Below, one piece after another: positions 18,179 through 27,550 of a stretch of 64,000 nt of DNA. This DNA comes from Roseibium sp. Sym1 (GTDB lineage: Bacteria > Pseudomonadota > Alphaproteobacteria > Rhizobiales > Stappiaceae), in assembly GCF_027359675.1 (NCBI RefSeq), contig NZ_CP114790.1:25414-89413 (forward strand). Reading direction: 5' to 3'. Below the pieces are notes generated by a model. The model did not search any database and was not told where the DNA came from. It saw nothing but the letters and a program-made list of their open reading frames with translations. Every line of letters begins with the position of its first letter. Position 1 is the first letter of the stretch. Position numbers and translations under genes: made by a program.

Positions 18179-18209
18179 TTGAAGCTCTAGCTACTAGAGA
18201 GACTATCTT
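18179..18209 (+). promoter_or_regulatory. MerR-type promoter for the P-type ATPase
   Basis: TTGAAG (18179-18184) and TATCTT (18204-18209) lie 19 bases apart. The spacer holds a perfect dyad with arms CTCTAG and CTAGAG around CTA. It is 28 bases upstream of the ATPase start, so it is the third promoter of the same design in this island. Confidence 0.85.
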
Positions 18210-18236
18210 GTAGAGCGAAAATGCAAGAGGTCGAAA

Positions 18237-20420
18237 ATGACTATTACCCCCGACAGTTCAAATCTGATAACCCGTTTCCGAGTCGAGGGCATGGATTGTG
18301 CCTCGTGTGCGTCAAAGATCGACACCGCTTTACGCCGCTTGCCCGGCATCGGGGAGGTGGCCGTGTCCGTGCCTGGAGCAAGTTTGGTGATCAGCCATGA
18401 CGGCACGGTTTCCGACAATCAGGTCATGCAACGAGTGAGACGCCTCGGCTACGGCATCACGCCGTTTGACGAATCCCCGGCCTTAAGGGACGTAGACCCC
18501 GAGGCGCCGACGGTAGAAGCCGTTTCGCGGAACCATGCGAGCCACAACACAGAGCGGCCATGGTGGCGGACGCGCAAGGCCTTGCTGACGATGGCCTGCG
18601 GCATTCTCCTTGTCGCCGCTTTTTCTATCGGGCGACTCATACCGGCAGCGGGGCCCTGGGTTTTCCTGCTGGCCATGCTAGTCGGCCTCGTCCCGGTGGC
18701 GCGCCGTGCGTATGTGGCCGCGACCTTGGGCAGCCCGTTTTCAATCGAAACGCTGATGACTGTAGCGGCGGTTGGAGCGGTGCTGATTGGGGCCACCGAG
18801 GAAGCTGCCGTTGTCGTCTTGTTGTTTCTGGTCGGTGAGATGCTGGAGGGCGTTGCCGCCGGGCGTGCGCGCGCGAGTATCGCTGACCTCGCCGATTTGG
18901 TGCCGAAGACTGCCCAACTCGAACAGGGCAATGCGATCTCGGAAGTGCCCGCAGATAGTCTTTCGGTTGGCGACGTCATCGTTGTGAGGCCAGGCGATCG
19001 AATTCCCGCAGACGGGAAAATCCTTGAGGGTTCGTCCGAGATAAACGAGGCGCCGGTTACCGGCGAGAGTGTGCCCGGGCGGAAGGCGGAGGGTGACATG
19101 GTTTTTGCTGGCACGATCAGCATTGACGGAGTGTTGCGCGTCAGGGTCGCCGCCACCGCCGAGGACAATACGATCGCCCGGGTGGTCCGGCTGGTCGAGC
19201 AGGCGCAGGAAAGCAAGGCGCCGACCGAGCGGTTCATTGAGCGTTTCTCGCGCTACTACACGCCAGGAGTTCTTGTCCTGGGAGCGTTGATTGCGTCGGT
19301 GCCGCCGGTCTTGGCCGGCGCCGACTGGAGCGACTGGATCTACAAGGGGCTCGCCATTCTCCTGATTGGCTGCCCTTGCGCCCTGGTCATTTCCACCCCT
19401 GCGGCGGTTGCCGCCGGTCTGGCGAGCGGGGCCCGGCGCGGCCTGCTGATGAAAGGCGGCGCCGTGCTTGAGGGTTTTTCAGCGATAACGGCGGTGGCTT
19501 TCGACAAAACCGGAACCCTCACAGAAGGCCGGCCTGTGGTTACTGACATCAGGTCGTTTGGGAGCAGCGATCAGCAGTCGCTGAGCCTTGCAGCCGCGTT
19601 GGAGCAAGGATCGAACCATCCGCTTGCTCTCGCAATTCTGCAAAAGGCTGACTCCGAGAAGGCACCCATTCCGCCTGCAACCCAAGCACGCGCGGTTCCC
19701 GGAAAGGGCGTCGAAGGTCGAGTCGGCGGTGTGTCGGTTTTTCTTGGATCCGCGACCGCTGCTCGCGACCGGGTCAGCATGACTGACAATCAGATTGCGG
19801 TTGCCGATGCGTTCAATGCCGAGGGCAAAACTGTTTCAGTGCTGCTTGTAGACAACAAGGTTTCCGCTCTTTTCGCCATGCGTGACGAACCAAGGACAGA
19901 TGCGATAGACGGTCTCGCTTCCTTAAAGGCGCGGGGAATTCGCACGCTGATGCTGACGGGTGATAACACCCGAACGGCCACGGCAATTGCAGACGCGCTC
20001 GGCATCGAGCCGCGCGCGGACCTTCTACCGCAGGACAAGCAACGGATCGTCGATGAACTACGCGCGGACGGCCTAAAAGTTGCCAAGGTGGGAGACGGCA
20101 TCAACGACGCGCCGGCTCTGGCCGCCGCGGATATCGGTATCGCCATGGGAGGCGGCACGGATGTGGCACTTGAAACTGCCGACGCAGCCATATTGCATGG
20201 GCGGGTGATGGACGTTGCCCAGATGATAAGCCTGTCTCATGCGGTGATGAGGAACATTAAACTGAACGTGGGGATGGCTCTGGGCCTGAAAGCGTTGTTT
20301 TTGGTGACGACCGTCGCAGGTGTAACCGGTCTTTGGCCAGCAATCCTTGCCGACACAGGCGCAACAGTACTCGTCACCGCAAATGCTATGCGGCTTCTGG
20401 CATGGAAAGGGGAAACCTGA
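18237..20420 (+). CDS. P1B-type heavy-metal ATPase (CadA/ZntA type)
   Basis: 727-aa metal-exporting P-type ATPase. One N-terminal HMA domain carries the metal motif GMDCASCASK. The membrane metal site is CPC (GCPCALVIS, near residue 378). The phosphorylation motif DKTGTLTEGRP is near residue 423, and the hinge is GDGINDAPALAAADIGIAMG. The CPC motif and absence of a His-rich N-terminus fit Zn/Cd/Pb export rather than copper, in keeping with the MerR-type promoter just upstream. AGAGG precedes the start. Confidence 0.94.
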   Translation: MTITPDSSNLITRFRVEGMDCASCASKIDTALRRLPGIGEVAVSVPGASLVISHDGTVSDNQVMQRVRRLGYGITPFDESPALRDVDPEAPTVEAVSRNHASHNTERPWWRTRKALLTMACGILLVAAFSIGRLIPAAGPWVFLLAMLVGLVPVARRAYVAATLGSPFSIETLMTVAAVGAVLIGATEEAAVVVLLFLVGEMLEGVAAGRARASIADLADLVPKTAQLEQGNAISEVPADSLSVGDVIVVRPGDRIPADGKILEGSSEINEAPVTGESVPGRKAEGDMVFAGTISIDGVLRVRVAATAEDNTIARVVRLVEQAQESKAPTERFIERFSRYYTPGVLVLGALIASVPPVLAGADWSDWIYKGLAILLIGCPCALVISTPAAVAAGLASGARRGLLMKGGAVLEGFSAITAVAFDKTGTLTEGRPVVTDIRSFGSSDQQSLSLAAALEQGSNHPLALAILQKADSEKAPIPPATQARAVPGKGVEGRVGGVSVFLGSATAARDRVSMTDNQIAVADAFNAEGKTVSVLLVDNKVSALFAMRDEPRTDAIDGLASLKARGIRTLMLTGDNTRTATAIADALGIEPRADLLPQDKQRIVDELRADGLKVAKVGDGINDAPALAAADIGIAMGGGTDVALETADAAILHGRVMDVAQMISLSHAVMRNIKLNVGMALGLKALFLVTTVAGVTGLWPAILADTGATVLVTANAMRLLAWKGET

Positions 20421-20770
20421 ACTCGAGCGAGCTGGAGCTGGATGCGCTGCATTTTGGACGACTGAATCAGCTCTAACCGATATTGTCTAGACTAAATAGG
20501 CGCCATGCAGGATATCAGACCAATCAAAATCGCCGAAGAAAACTTTGCGACATAACTGTATCTTTGGCCATCGTCAGGTGCTTGGTGGACTTTGACGACC
20601 CAGAATAGTTAAGCAATCGTAGCCAAAATTGATCGGGGTTTTTCAGCACCACTCGTTGACTTGGGATTCTGAGTCGGTCCACCAAACTGGGATTGCAGGT
20701 CTTGCCGGTTAGGAAAAATGATTAACTACGCACGTTTTATGAGGCCGAAAAAGGTTTAACTACGAGCGAA
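20421..20770. other. Intergenic region between P-type ATPase and DUF1624 gene
   Basis: No gene is seen. A direct repeat, TTAACTACG at 20722-20730 and 20756-20764, lies just before the DUF1624 start and could be a regulatory site. Otherwise unremarkable. Confidence 0.4.
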
Positions 20771-21523
20771 ATGATTAGTCCAGACAATGATTACGAAAGT
20801 CTATCAAATCAGCGAGTTTTGCTGATCGATACCGTGCGAGGTATCGCTATTTTTGGCGTTGTGCTTTTTCATATTGTTTGGGATCTGGAGTTTTCGGGAT
20901 TAATCGACGGATTCGCGTTCCATCCTGTATGGCTTGCATTCGGCCGCTTGCTCGCCGGAACCTTCATGTTTCTGGTCGGCGTGAGCCTTGTCCTTGCGCA
21001 CAAAAAAGGGCTCAAGTTTAGCAGATTTGTAAGACGTGTGACGATGATCGGTGCAGCTGCGATTTCGATTTCATTGGTCACGTGGATCGCGTTTCCGCAG
21101 ACTTACATTTTTTTCGGCATCTTGCACGCGATTGCGGTTTCTTCTCTTTTTGGTGTTTTATTTCTAAATTTGCCCGCCCTGCTCTCACTAATCTCGGGAA
21201 CCGGCTTACTCATCCTGCCGCAGTTCGTAAAATTGGAACTGTTCAACACCCGGTGGCTCGCATGGATTGGCGTGTCTAGTTCCCCCCCACCCAGCAACGA
21301 TTTCGTTCCAATTCTGCCATGGGCCGGATTGACCTTGATCGGCATTTTTCTAGCCAAGATTATTTATAACAAAAACGGCGATTCACGCTCATTTCCTGAT
21401 CTGCACAATACCAAACTGACCAGGATCCTGTCTTGGATGGGGCGAAACAGTTTATTGATATACTTGGTTCACCAGCCATTGCTCCTCGTTATCATTCTGC
21501 CCGTTGCGCGAATGCTTCGCTAA
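20771..21523 (+). CDS. DUF1624 / HGSNAT-like multi-pass membrane protein
   Basis: 250-aa membrane protein. It starts with the family motif RVLLIDTVRGIAIFGVVLFHIVWDL and later has LVGVSLVLAHKKG and MGRNSLLIYLVHQPLLL, as in DUF1624 proteins related to heparan-alpha-glucosaminide acetyltransferase and acyltransferase-3. Seven or eight hydrophobic segments are visible. It may move or transfer acyl groups on envelope glycans; the substrate is unknown. It is convergent with the YafK-like gene downstream. Confidence 0.8.
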   Translation: MISPDNDYESLSNQRVLLIDTVRGIAIFGVVLFHIVWDLEFSGLIDGFAFHPVWLAFGRLLAGTFMFLVGVSLVLAHKKGLKFSRFVRRVTMIGAAAISISLVTWIAFPQTYIFFGILHAIAVSSLFGVLFLNLPALLSLISGTGLLILPQFVKLELFNTRWLAWIGVSSSPPPSNDFVPILPWAGLTLIGIFLAKIIYNKNGDSRSFPDLHNTKLTRILSWMGRNSLLIYLVHQPLLLVIILPVARMLR

Positions 21524-21562
21524 GGCCGAGGCTCCGATTACGTCCTTCACAACACCAAAAAG

Positions 21563-22600
21563 TCATTGCTGCGACAGCAAAGGTCTGTATGGGTCGGACA
21601 GTGCTGCCTTTGGTCTGCTAACCGGTACGGCGCTACTCGATGTTTTCCTCGCGAGGAATTCAGCTCCCTTTTCCAAAAGAACATTTCGAAACCTAGAGTG
21701 CATTCCACCGTCGGCGTAAGAACTTACGATATTGCCGCCCCCTTCCCGAAGTTGTTCAACTGAGCTTAGGTCAGCAGCGATCTTTTCTGAAACTTTTTGC
21801 GGTGGTGGTTCCAACTGCGGGCACTGTCCAAGGGGGCCGTAGTCAGCTCCTGGGTTTTTTGCTGCGCCAAAACGATATCTTCCTTCACAAAACCGGAATT
21901 CTGGCGGACGCCGCAGGACTTCGAACGTGGTGGAAGCTTCTTTGAGATCCAGCCAGAAACTGAGGTTTGGATTGTCGTAGTGCCTCGCAAGATTTTCAGG
22001 TGTCATACGAAAAGGGAGTGATTGCACCTGCACGGAAGGTTGCCCGGCGCGCAATGCGTCCCGAACTAGAGCATACACTTCGGTGATTTGCTCGTCTGTG
22101 ATTGCGAAGCACCCGGAAGACGAGCAGGCTCCGTGGACCATGAGCGCAGTTCCAGAGTAACCCTTCGCGCGTTCAAGTTTGTTCGGATACCCCAAATCAA
22201 ATGAAAGGAAATACTTGGAGTTGGGATTAAGCCTCCCCAGCGTGACTTCATATATGCCTTCAGGTGCCTGGCGATCACCCTCGGCTCGTTTGGGACCCAG
22301 ATCGCCGGACCAACGACACATCTCGTATGTTTTTAGAAGAACATAATCACCGGCGCGCCTTTTTTTCCAAACCTCAAGCTCACTTTCCTGTTTGAAAATT
22401 CGGATGAAGACGGGATCTGATCCCTCGACCCCTTTGTTGCGCATCAACGCCTTGACCTCATGTGGAATTGCAATTTCTCCGCGCGATTCCATTTCAATTG
22501 ACGAACCTACACATCCCGCGAGCAGAAGCATGAAAATTGTCATGCTCACACTCAGGATCCTACGGGTGAATTGTGCCGGTTCAAATATCTCCGGACGCAT
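21563..22600 (-). CDS. YafK-like L,D-transpeptidase-family lipoprotein
   Basis: 345-aa exported protein. The signal ends in a lipobox (LLLAGC, Cys near residue 30) after a basic TRRIL n-region. The catalytic domain matches the YafK/DpaA branch of YkuD proteins: FIRIFKQESELEVW, the TYEMC block, APEGIYEV and the active site VHGACSSSGCFAIT. YafK-type enzymes can remove the lipoprotein from peptidoglycan. The C-terminal 150 residues are less conserved. This is the third L,D-transpeptidase-like gene within 6 kb. Confidence 0.85.
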   Translation of the reverse strand: MRPEIFEPAQFTRRILSVSMTIFMLLLAGCVGSSIEMESRGEIAIPHEVKALMRNKGVEGSDPVFIRIFKQESELEVWKKRRAGDYVLLKTYEMCRWSGDLGPKRAEGDRQAPEGIYEVTLGRLNPNSKYFLSFDLGYPNKLERAKGYSGTALMVHGACSSSGCFAITDEQITEVYALVRDALRAGQPSVQVQSLPFRMTPENLARHYDNPNLSFWLDLKEASTTFEVLRRPPEFRFCEGRYRFGAAKNPGADYGPLGQCPQLEPPPQKVSEKIAADLSSVEQLREGGGNIVSSYADGGMHSRFRNVLLEKGAEFLARKTSSSAVPVSRPKAALSDPYRPLLSQQ

Positions 22601-22802
22601 AACTACCTGACATTTCGCTAGAATACTCGCATCTCAGGAGGGCAACGTTCATTGTTCGGTTTCCTCGCAATAGGAATCGTTGAGGTCTTCTGGTTCTCTC
22701 GCAACACGGACAGAACAGAGCTGTTACAAATACGAGCACATCGACCGTACATTTGATTGTCTGGAAAAGTGGTTATTTTTTGTTTTTGACACTAGGGAGT
22801 TC

Positions 22803-23040
22803 TTAATCCCTTTTGCGCACCTTCAAAATATTGCGATACACAAGCCAAACCAAAGGTGCGAATACCCCTAGCGCGACAACGCTAAGCCAGCCCCAATTAC
22901 TTTCTACGGACTCTACTATCGCAACACCAAAGGCATACGCACCTATCCACCAAACAAAGGCGAATGGGCACATAACCCAAGTTAACCAATAACTTAGATT
23001 GTTTAGGTCTTTCGGTTGCTTTCCCTCCCCTGTTCTCGCA
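22803..23040 (-). pseudogene. 5'-truncated small membrane protein next to IS1595 remnant
   Basis: The minus-strand frame from about 23040 to 22803 encodes LNNLSYWLTWVMCPFAFVWW and a second hydrophobic helix (WLSVVALGVFAPLVWLVYRN) followed by a basic end. It has no start codon before the IS1595-derived sequence begins, so it looks like a two-helix membrane protein whose 5' end was removed by insertion. The family is not recognised. Confidence 0.4.
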
Positions 23041-23067
23041 CATGTTTCCCGTTTTCTCGGGACGGCA

Positions 23068-24120
23068 ATGGTTGCGAAGAGAGAACCGCGCGAGGACAGC
23101 CTGGAATGGCTGGAAAAGACGTATCCGACCGAGGCATCGGTGCGGACGCTGTTCGAGCGGCTCGTCTGGCCGGACGGCGCGCACTGTCCGCATTGCGGCT
23201 CGCTTGATGTCTGGCGTTTCCGGAACAAGGGACGTTCGTCCCGTGACGGTCTGTTCGAGTGTCGGCATTGCCGGGGGCAGTTCACCGTTACGACGAAGAC
23301 GCCTATGCATGCCACGAAGCTGCCGCTGCGGACCTGGCTAAAGGCGCTACGTGACGCTCATATCCTCGAAGGGCATCTCATCCGTCATGCTGGCGAAGCA
23401 GATCGGCGTGAGACAGCCGACGGCCTGGAAGATGGCGCACGCGATCCGGGAGATGATGGACGACCGGGACGGCCGCGACAGTCTGCTCGACGGGATCGTC
23501 GAGGTCGACACGACCTACATGGGCGAACCTTGATCCGCGATACAAACACGTCTATCGCCCGCGCGGAAAAGCGACGACGCGGCCGGACGTAGCCGTATCC
23601 GCGGAGCGTTGGGGGACGCGGCAAGGCGGCGTTCCTGTCGTCGTCAGCCAACAGTGAGCAGATCGGCCGCTTCATGGGGCGTTTCATCTCACCGGACGCC
23701 CACATCATGTTCGACGACGACAAGGCGATCGGCAAGGCGGCCAAGGACTTCAAGGCGCACGAAACGGTCCCTCACAGCAAGAAGCGGTACGTTCGCGGAA
23801 ACGTTCACTCTAACACGGTCGAAGGCATCGCGGCCCTGTTGAAGCGGACGCAGTTGGGTGTCTATCGCCAGCTCAGCAAGCGCCATCTTCACAGGTATAT
23901 CGATGAGATCGTGTTCCGGAAGAACCAGTGCCGGACGATCGAGACAATCAATCAGAGGGACGGCACCGTGCGGGTACAGATCTATCACCGCCCGTTCATC
24001 GATCAGCTCGAGGAACTCTTGGTAAGGGCCGTCAGGCGGCAAGTCAGGAGATCGGGCATCGGCGGGCTGGAATGGCCGATGCCGATAGCGCCGGGATACT
24101 CCGGGGCACCGTCAGCTTAA
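23068..24120 (+). pseudogene. IS1595-family transposase, broken by several frameshifts
   Basis: The start MVAKREPREDSLEWL at 23068 leads into the IS1595 zinc-ribbon (CPHCGSLDVWRF and CRHCRGQF). The frame is lost near 23350, after PLRTWLKAL. The next frame carries LISSKGISSVMLAKQIGV and IVEVDTTYMGE to 23533. After another shift, the C-terminal part from 23674 has HSNTVEGIAALLKRTQLGVY and [17 protein letters not shown]. At least two indels make it non-functional. The YnfA-like gene follows within 80 bases. Confidence 0.85.
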
Positions 24121-24194
24121 GTCCACTGCAAAATTCACAATGCCTCTCGACGCTGCCATGGATAGCGGCAATTCTGGAGAAAGGAGTATTTTGC

Positions 24195-24503
24195 ATGTGG
24201 ACATTACCGACCTACCTCATTGCCGCGTTCGCCGAGATCGGCGGCTGTTTTGCTTTCTGGGCATGGCTGCGTCTCGACAAGTCTCCGCTTTGGCTTGGGC
24301 CGGGAATTATCAGCCTCGCATTATTCGCATGGGCATTAACCAGGATAGATGCCGATTTTGCCGGGCGAGCGTATGCGGCTTACGGCGGCATATACATTTT
24401 TTCGTCGTTGATCTGGATGTGGGCCATTGAAGGCACCTTTCCGGATCGTTGGGACATCATCGGCGCCACCGTCTGCGTTATCGGCGCCGCAATATCGTTT
24501 TAG
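24195..24503 (+). CDS. YnfA/UPF0060-family small membrane protein
   Basis: 102-aa protein of the YnfA (UPF0060) family with four hydrophobic segments and signatures [37 protein letters not shown] and [15 protein letters not shown]. It resembles small multidrug-resistance-type exporters, but its substrate is unsettled. ATG at 24195 is chosen because AAGGAG lies 8 bases upstream; the longer frame into the transposase remnant is rejected. It may have arrived with the IS1595 element. Confidence 0.92.
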   Translation: MWTLPTYLIAAFAEIGGCFAFWAWLRLDKSPLWLGPGIISLALFAWALTRIDADFAGRAYAAYGGIYIFSSLIWMWAIEGTFPDRWDIIGATVCVIGAAISF

Positions 24504-25254
24504 GACCACGCAGCGTCTGAGCGGGTGATTGATCCGACAGCTTGGCGTCGATGATGTCAAACTGAGACGAATCTGATTTCTTTCGGCTATGCCGTCTTAT
24601 GAACCGACCATGGGAAAGCAAACCAGAACGACACTTTGTCAAATGTGAAAAGGAACTGCCTTTGTTTGGTGGATAGGAGCGTTAAACTAACCCACTCTTC
24701 AAGTGCGTCCATCGGCAATACCCAGCCAACGTATCGGTATTTTGCATTCGGCGTTGGAACTGTGTTGGATTGTTTTTCTAGGTCGGCAATGAAAGGTTTT
24801 CTGCAAGGGCTGTCTTTTTCGGTCGTTAGGCCCTTCTCAAACTAGTCAAATTGTCACGAGCAGCATCAGGCAGTCTGTAGTTGTTAGACGTATGCGGTGG
24901 AACATCGGTTGGTTGCAGTGATCCAATCAATAGGTTGCTCTGTCCTCAAAAAACTATCCGAAATATTCACCTGAATTGCCTCCTCGGTTTCTCTTTATGT
25001 TTTCGATTGTGAGGGTGCACGCCAAATCGTCCTGCAATTCAATTCAAGGATCATCAACGGAAGAATCGCAAGCATATCCGTTTGTTGCAGGAGAAAGATA
25101 AAATTTTAGACAAGTCCAATTAGATTTTTAGTAAAAAGAAATTCAAAATTTAGTATAAACTGCTCTTTATTTAAATTTATGTTTATTCAGAAGTTTTTCT
25201 TCAAATAAATTTCAATATGACATCGTAAAGCCAGCCTTAAGGGAGGGCTTTGGG
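24504..25254. other. 750-base gene-poor stretch, AT-rich at its right end
   Basis: No convincing gene. A 14-base string (GGTGATTGATCCGA) at 24524-24537 recurs at 37656-37669. From about 25080 to 25210 the sequence is strikingly AT-rich compared with the rest of the window and probably contains the promoter of the BTLCP gene. Confidence 0.4.
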
Positions 25255-25872
25255 ATGAAAAGACTACACGATATACTTTTGCCAACAGCCTTTTTGGCGT
25301 TGTTGGTAACTTTTTCCGCGCCTGCGTCGGCCGATACCGGGCGCTTTATGGACATGAACCAAGACGTCAAAGCACCCATCGGATACGTACAGTTTTGCCA
25401 AGACAACATTGGTGCTTGTTCAAATGAGCGCTATGAGCCGGTCGTCGTAAAATTGACGGAAGAAAGATGGCTGGAATTGCTTGCGATTAACACGGAGGTA
25501 AATCGTCGTGTTCGGCCAATGACCGATGACGATCTCTATGGCAAACCAGAGTACTGGACCTACCCAGACGACGGATATGGAGATTGTGAGGAATACGTCC
25601 TTGAAAAGCAACGAGAGCTTCTAAATGCGGGATGGCCGCGCAGCACTCTGCTAATCACCGTCGCAAAGGACCTCCAGAATAGTGGTCATGCTGTGCTGAC
25701 AGTCCGCACAAACTACGGGGACATGATATTGGACAACCAAGCAGAAACAGTTCTGCCTTGGTATTCGACGCCGTACCGATACATTAAACGTCAATCTCCG
25801 TATTCCGCCGCGCTTTGGACCGGGATTGACGACGCCCGCGTGACCACTGTTGCCAGCGTACCAAGGAAGTAA
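25255..25872 (+). CDS. BTLCP transglutaminase-like cysteine protease (DUF920)
   Basis: 205-aa exported protein with a signal ending at SAPASADTG. It belongs to the bacterial transglutaminase-like cysteine proteinase family: catalytic Cys111 in GYGDCEEYVLEK, His145 in SGHAVLTVR and Asp160 in MILDNQ. In LapG, the best-known relative, this fold cleaves a surface adhesin in the periplasm. No adhesin or LapD-like partner is seen nearby. A GGGAGG ribosome-binding site precedes the start. Confidence 0.88.
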   Translation: MKRLHDILLPTAFLALLVTFSAPASADTGRFMDMNQDVKAPIGYVQFCQDNIGACSNERYEPVVVKLTEERWLELLAINTEVNRRVRPMTDDDLYGKPEYWTYPDDGYGDCEEYVLEKQRELLNAGWPRSTLLITVAKDLQNSGHAVLTVRTNYGDMILDNQAETVLPWYSTPYRYIKRQSPYSAALWTGIDDARVTTVASVPRK

Positions 25873-26036
25873 GGGTTTATTCTAGACGTCCTGGAGCCTT
25901 CCTTTGGGACTGCCGTCTTAGTTGATGCGCAGAAAAGTGAGGAATGAGCCCGCTGATTAGGCATCGGAATTAGCTGCGTTTTTACGGGCGCAGCTTCTTT
26001 GGACATCATGATCAGTTCGAAAAGCTGCACCTCCAT

Positions 26037-26780
26037 TCAGGAGAAGCGTTTTTGCAAAGCGGAGTTCACGGCTTCTGATAGCAGTACAAGAACTATGATC
26101 GCCAGCGTCACTGTCGCTGCCTTGTCGTACTGAAACGAGCGGACGTAGGTCTGAACATAAAGACCGATGCCGCCCGCGCCGACGATGCCGAGGATCAGGC
26201 TCTCGCGCAAATTCAGTTCGAACCGGAAGACGGTATCGCGCAGAACCACCGGCGCCATTTGCGGCCAGATCCCCCAGCGCAGTTGCTGCAATCTGTTGGC
26301 GCCCGCGCTTTCCAGTGCCTTCACCGGTTCGGGCGAGACGGTATCAATCGCCTCGGCATAAAATTTCGCCAGCATGCCTGTTGCATGAAATGTCACTGCC
26401 AGGATACCGGGCAACGGACCGAGGCCGACTGCACCGACCATCAGCATGGCAACCAGGATCAGTGGAATTGCGCGCACAATCGCAAGCAGCGACCGGACGG
26501 GTCTCCAGATTGCCGGTGTAACCAGCGTTTCCGCTGCCAAAATGCCAAGAACGACGGAAAACAGGACGGCGAAGAAGGTTCCCAGAATAGCAATGCGCAG
26601 GGTCTCTGCCAAGCCTTGAAGAACTTCCGGCCATATGGACATGTTTGGCGGCAGCATACGGCCGAGGAATTCGCTCAGTCGCGCCATTGCACCGGGGAGC
26701 TTTTCCAATCCCATTTCTGCGCTTCCAAGAGACCATAAAAGCGCGGCGGCCAGAACCAACCAGGTCACGGCTCGTGACAT
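26037..26780 (-). CDS. PhnE-like ABC transporter permease
   Basis: 247-aa inner-membrane permease with about six helices and the binding-protein-dependent transport EAA-like loop (YAEAIDTVSPEPVKALESAGANRLQQLRWG in the protein; key residues EAID, ALESAGA and the following G). It resembles PhnE of phosphonate importers. It is the last gene of a four-gene operon and overlaps the ATPase gene by one base (TAATG). The true substrate is uncertain, because the operon also holds a di-heme cytochrome and lies beside a DtxR/MntR-type regulator. Confidence 0.88.
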   Translation of the reverse strand: MSRAVTWLVLAAALLWSLGSAEMGLEKLPGAMARLSEFLGRMLPPNMSIWPEVLQGLAETLRIAILGTFFAVLFSVVLGILAAETLVTPAIWRPVRSLLAIVRAIPLILVAMLMVGAVGLGPLPGILAVTFHATGMLAKFYAEAIDTVSPEPVKALESAGANRLQQLRWGIWPQMAPVVLRDTVFRFELNLRESLILGIVGAGGIGLYVQTYVRSFQYDKAATVTLAIIVLVLLSEAVNSALQKRFS

Positions 26781-27550
26781 TAGCTCACCACACGCAGTTC
26801 GGAGCCCGGTGCTGTCCCGTGATATAGCTCGGAAATGTCGGCTGCACTCACCTGAGCCGAAGGATAGTCGAAGAGGAGCTTGCCGTCACGCAGGCCAATG
26901 ACGCGGTCTGCAAATCGCTGCGACAACTCCGGCTGATGCGAGCTGAAAACGACGGTAATGCCTCGTTTGCGGGCAGCACCTGTAATCAGGCCGAGAATCT
27001 TCTCGGCATTAGCCGGATCGAGATTACTGACAGGTTCGTCCGCCAGGATCAGTTTCGGCTCCTGGGCCAGACACCGGGCGATGGCGGTGCGTTGCCGTTG
27101 TCCGCCGGAGAGTTTGTCCGCGCGGCGCGCGGCCAGATCGATCAATCCGGTATCTTCCAGAACACCGGAGACGACAAGGTGATCGCGTTCACCGAAGCGG
27201 CTCCAGAGCGATTGCCAGGTCCGCATCCGGCCAAGCCTCCCGTTCATCACGTTCTGGTAAACGCTCAACCGGTCAACCAGCGCGAATTCCTGGAAAATGA
27301 AGCCGACGTCCGATCTTGCATTTCTCGGGGGAAGTGCTGTCGCGGAGTAAGGTGTCTCCAGAACTTCTGCCGTACCGCACCAGTTCCGCAACCGCCCGTC
27401 AAGAAGTGCCAGCAGAGTAGACTTTCCCGCCCCTGACGGCCCCAGAAACGCAACGCTTTCTCCCGCGTTTAGGGTCAGGGAAACGTTCGACAGGGCTGGA
27501 TGCTCATCGAACTGATGCGTGACATTAGAGATAACTGCGGCGACACTCAT
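26780..27550 (-). CDS. PhnC-like ABC transporter ATP-binding protein
   Basis: 256-aa ABC ATPase. Walker A is GPSGAGKSTLL (near residue 36), the ABC signature is LSGGQRQRTAIARCLAQ, Walker B is KLILADEPVSNLDP and the switch His lies in VVFSSHQPEL. It resembles PhnC. It overlaps both neighbours (ATGA with the binding protein upstream, TAATG with the permease downstream), so the three are made together. Confidence 0.92.
   Translation of the reverse strand: MSVAAVISNVTHQFDEHPALSNVSLTLNAGESVAFLGPSGAGKSTLLALLDGRLRNWCGTAEVLETPYSATALPPRNARSDVGFIFQEFALVDRLSVYQNVMNGRLGRMRTWQSLWSRFGERDHLVVSGVLEDTGLIDLAARRADKLSGGQRQRTAIARCLAQEPKLILADEPVSNLDPANAEKILGLITGAARKRGITVVFSSHQPELSQRFADRVIGLRDGKLLFDYPSAQVSAADISELYHGTAPGSELRVVS

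Noticed and set aside
24636..24845. 69-residue plus-strand frame in the 24.5-25.2 kb gap
   Set aside because: No ribosome-binding site, Cys/Ser-rich composition without pattern, no neighbour coupling.
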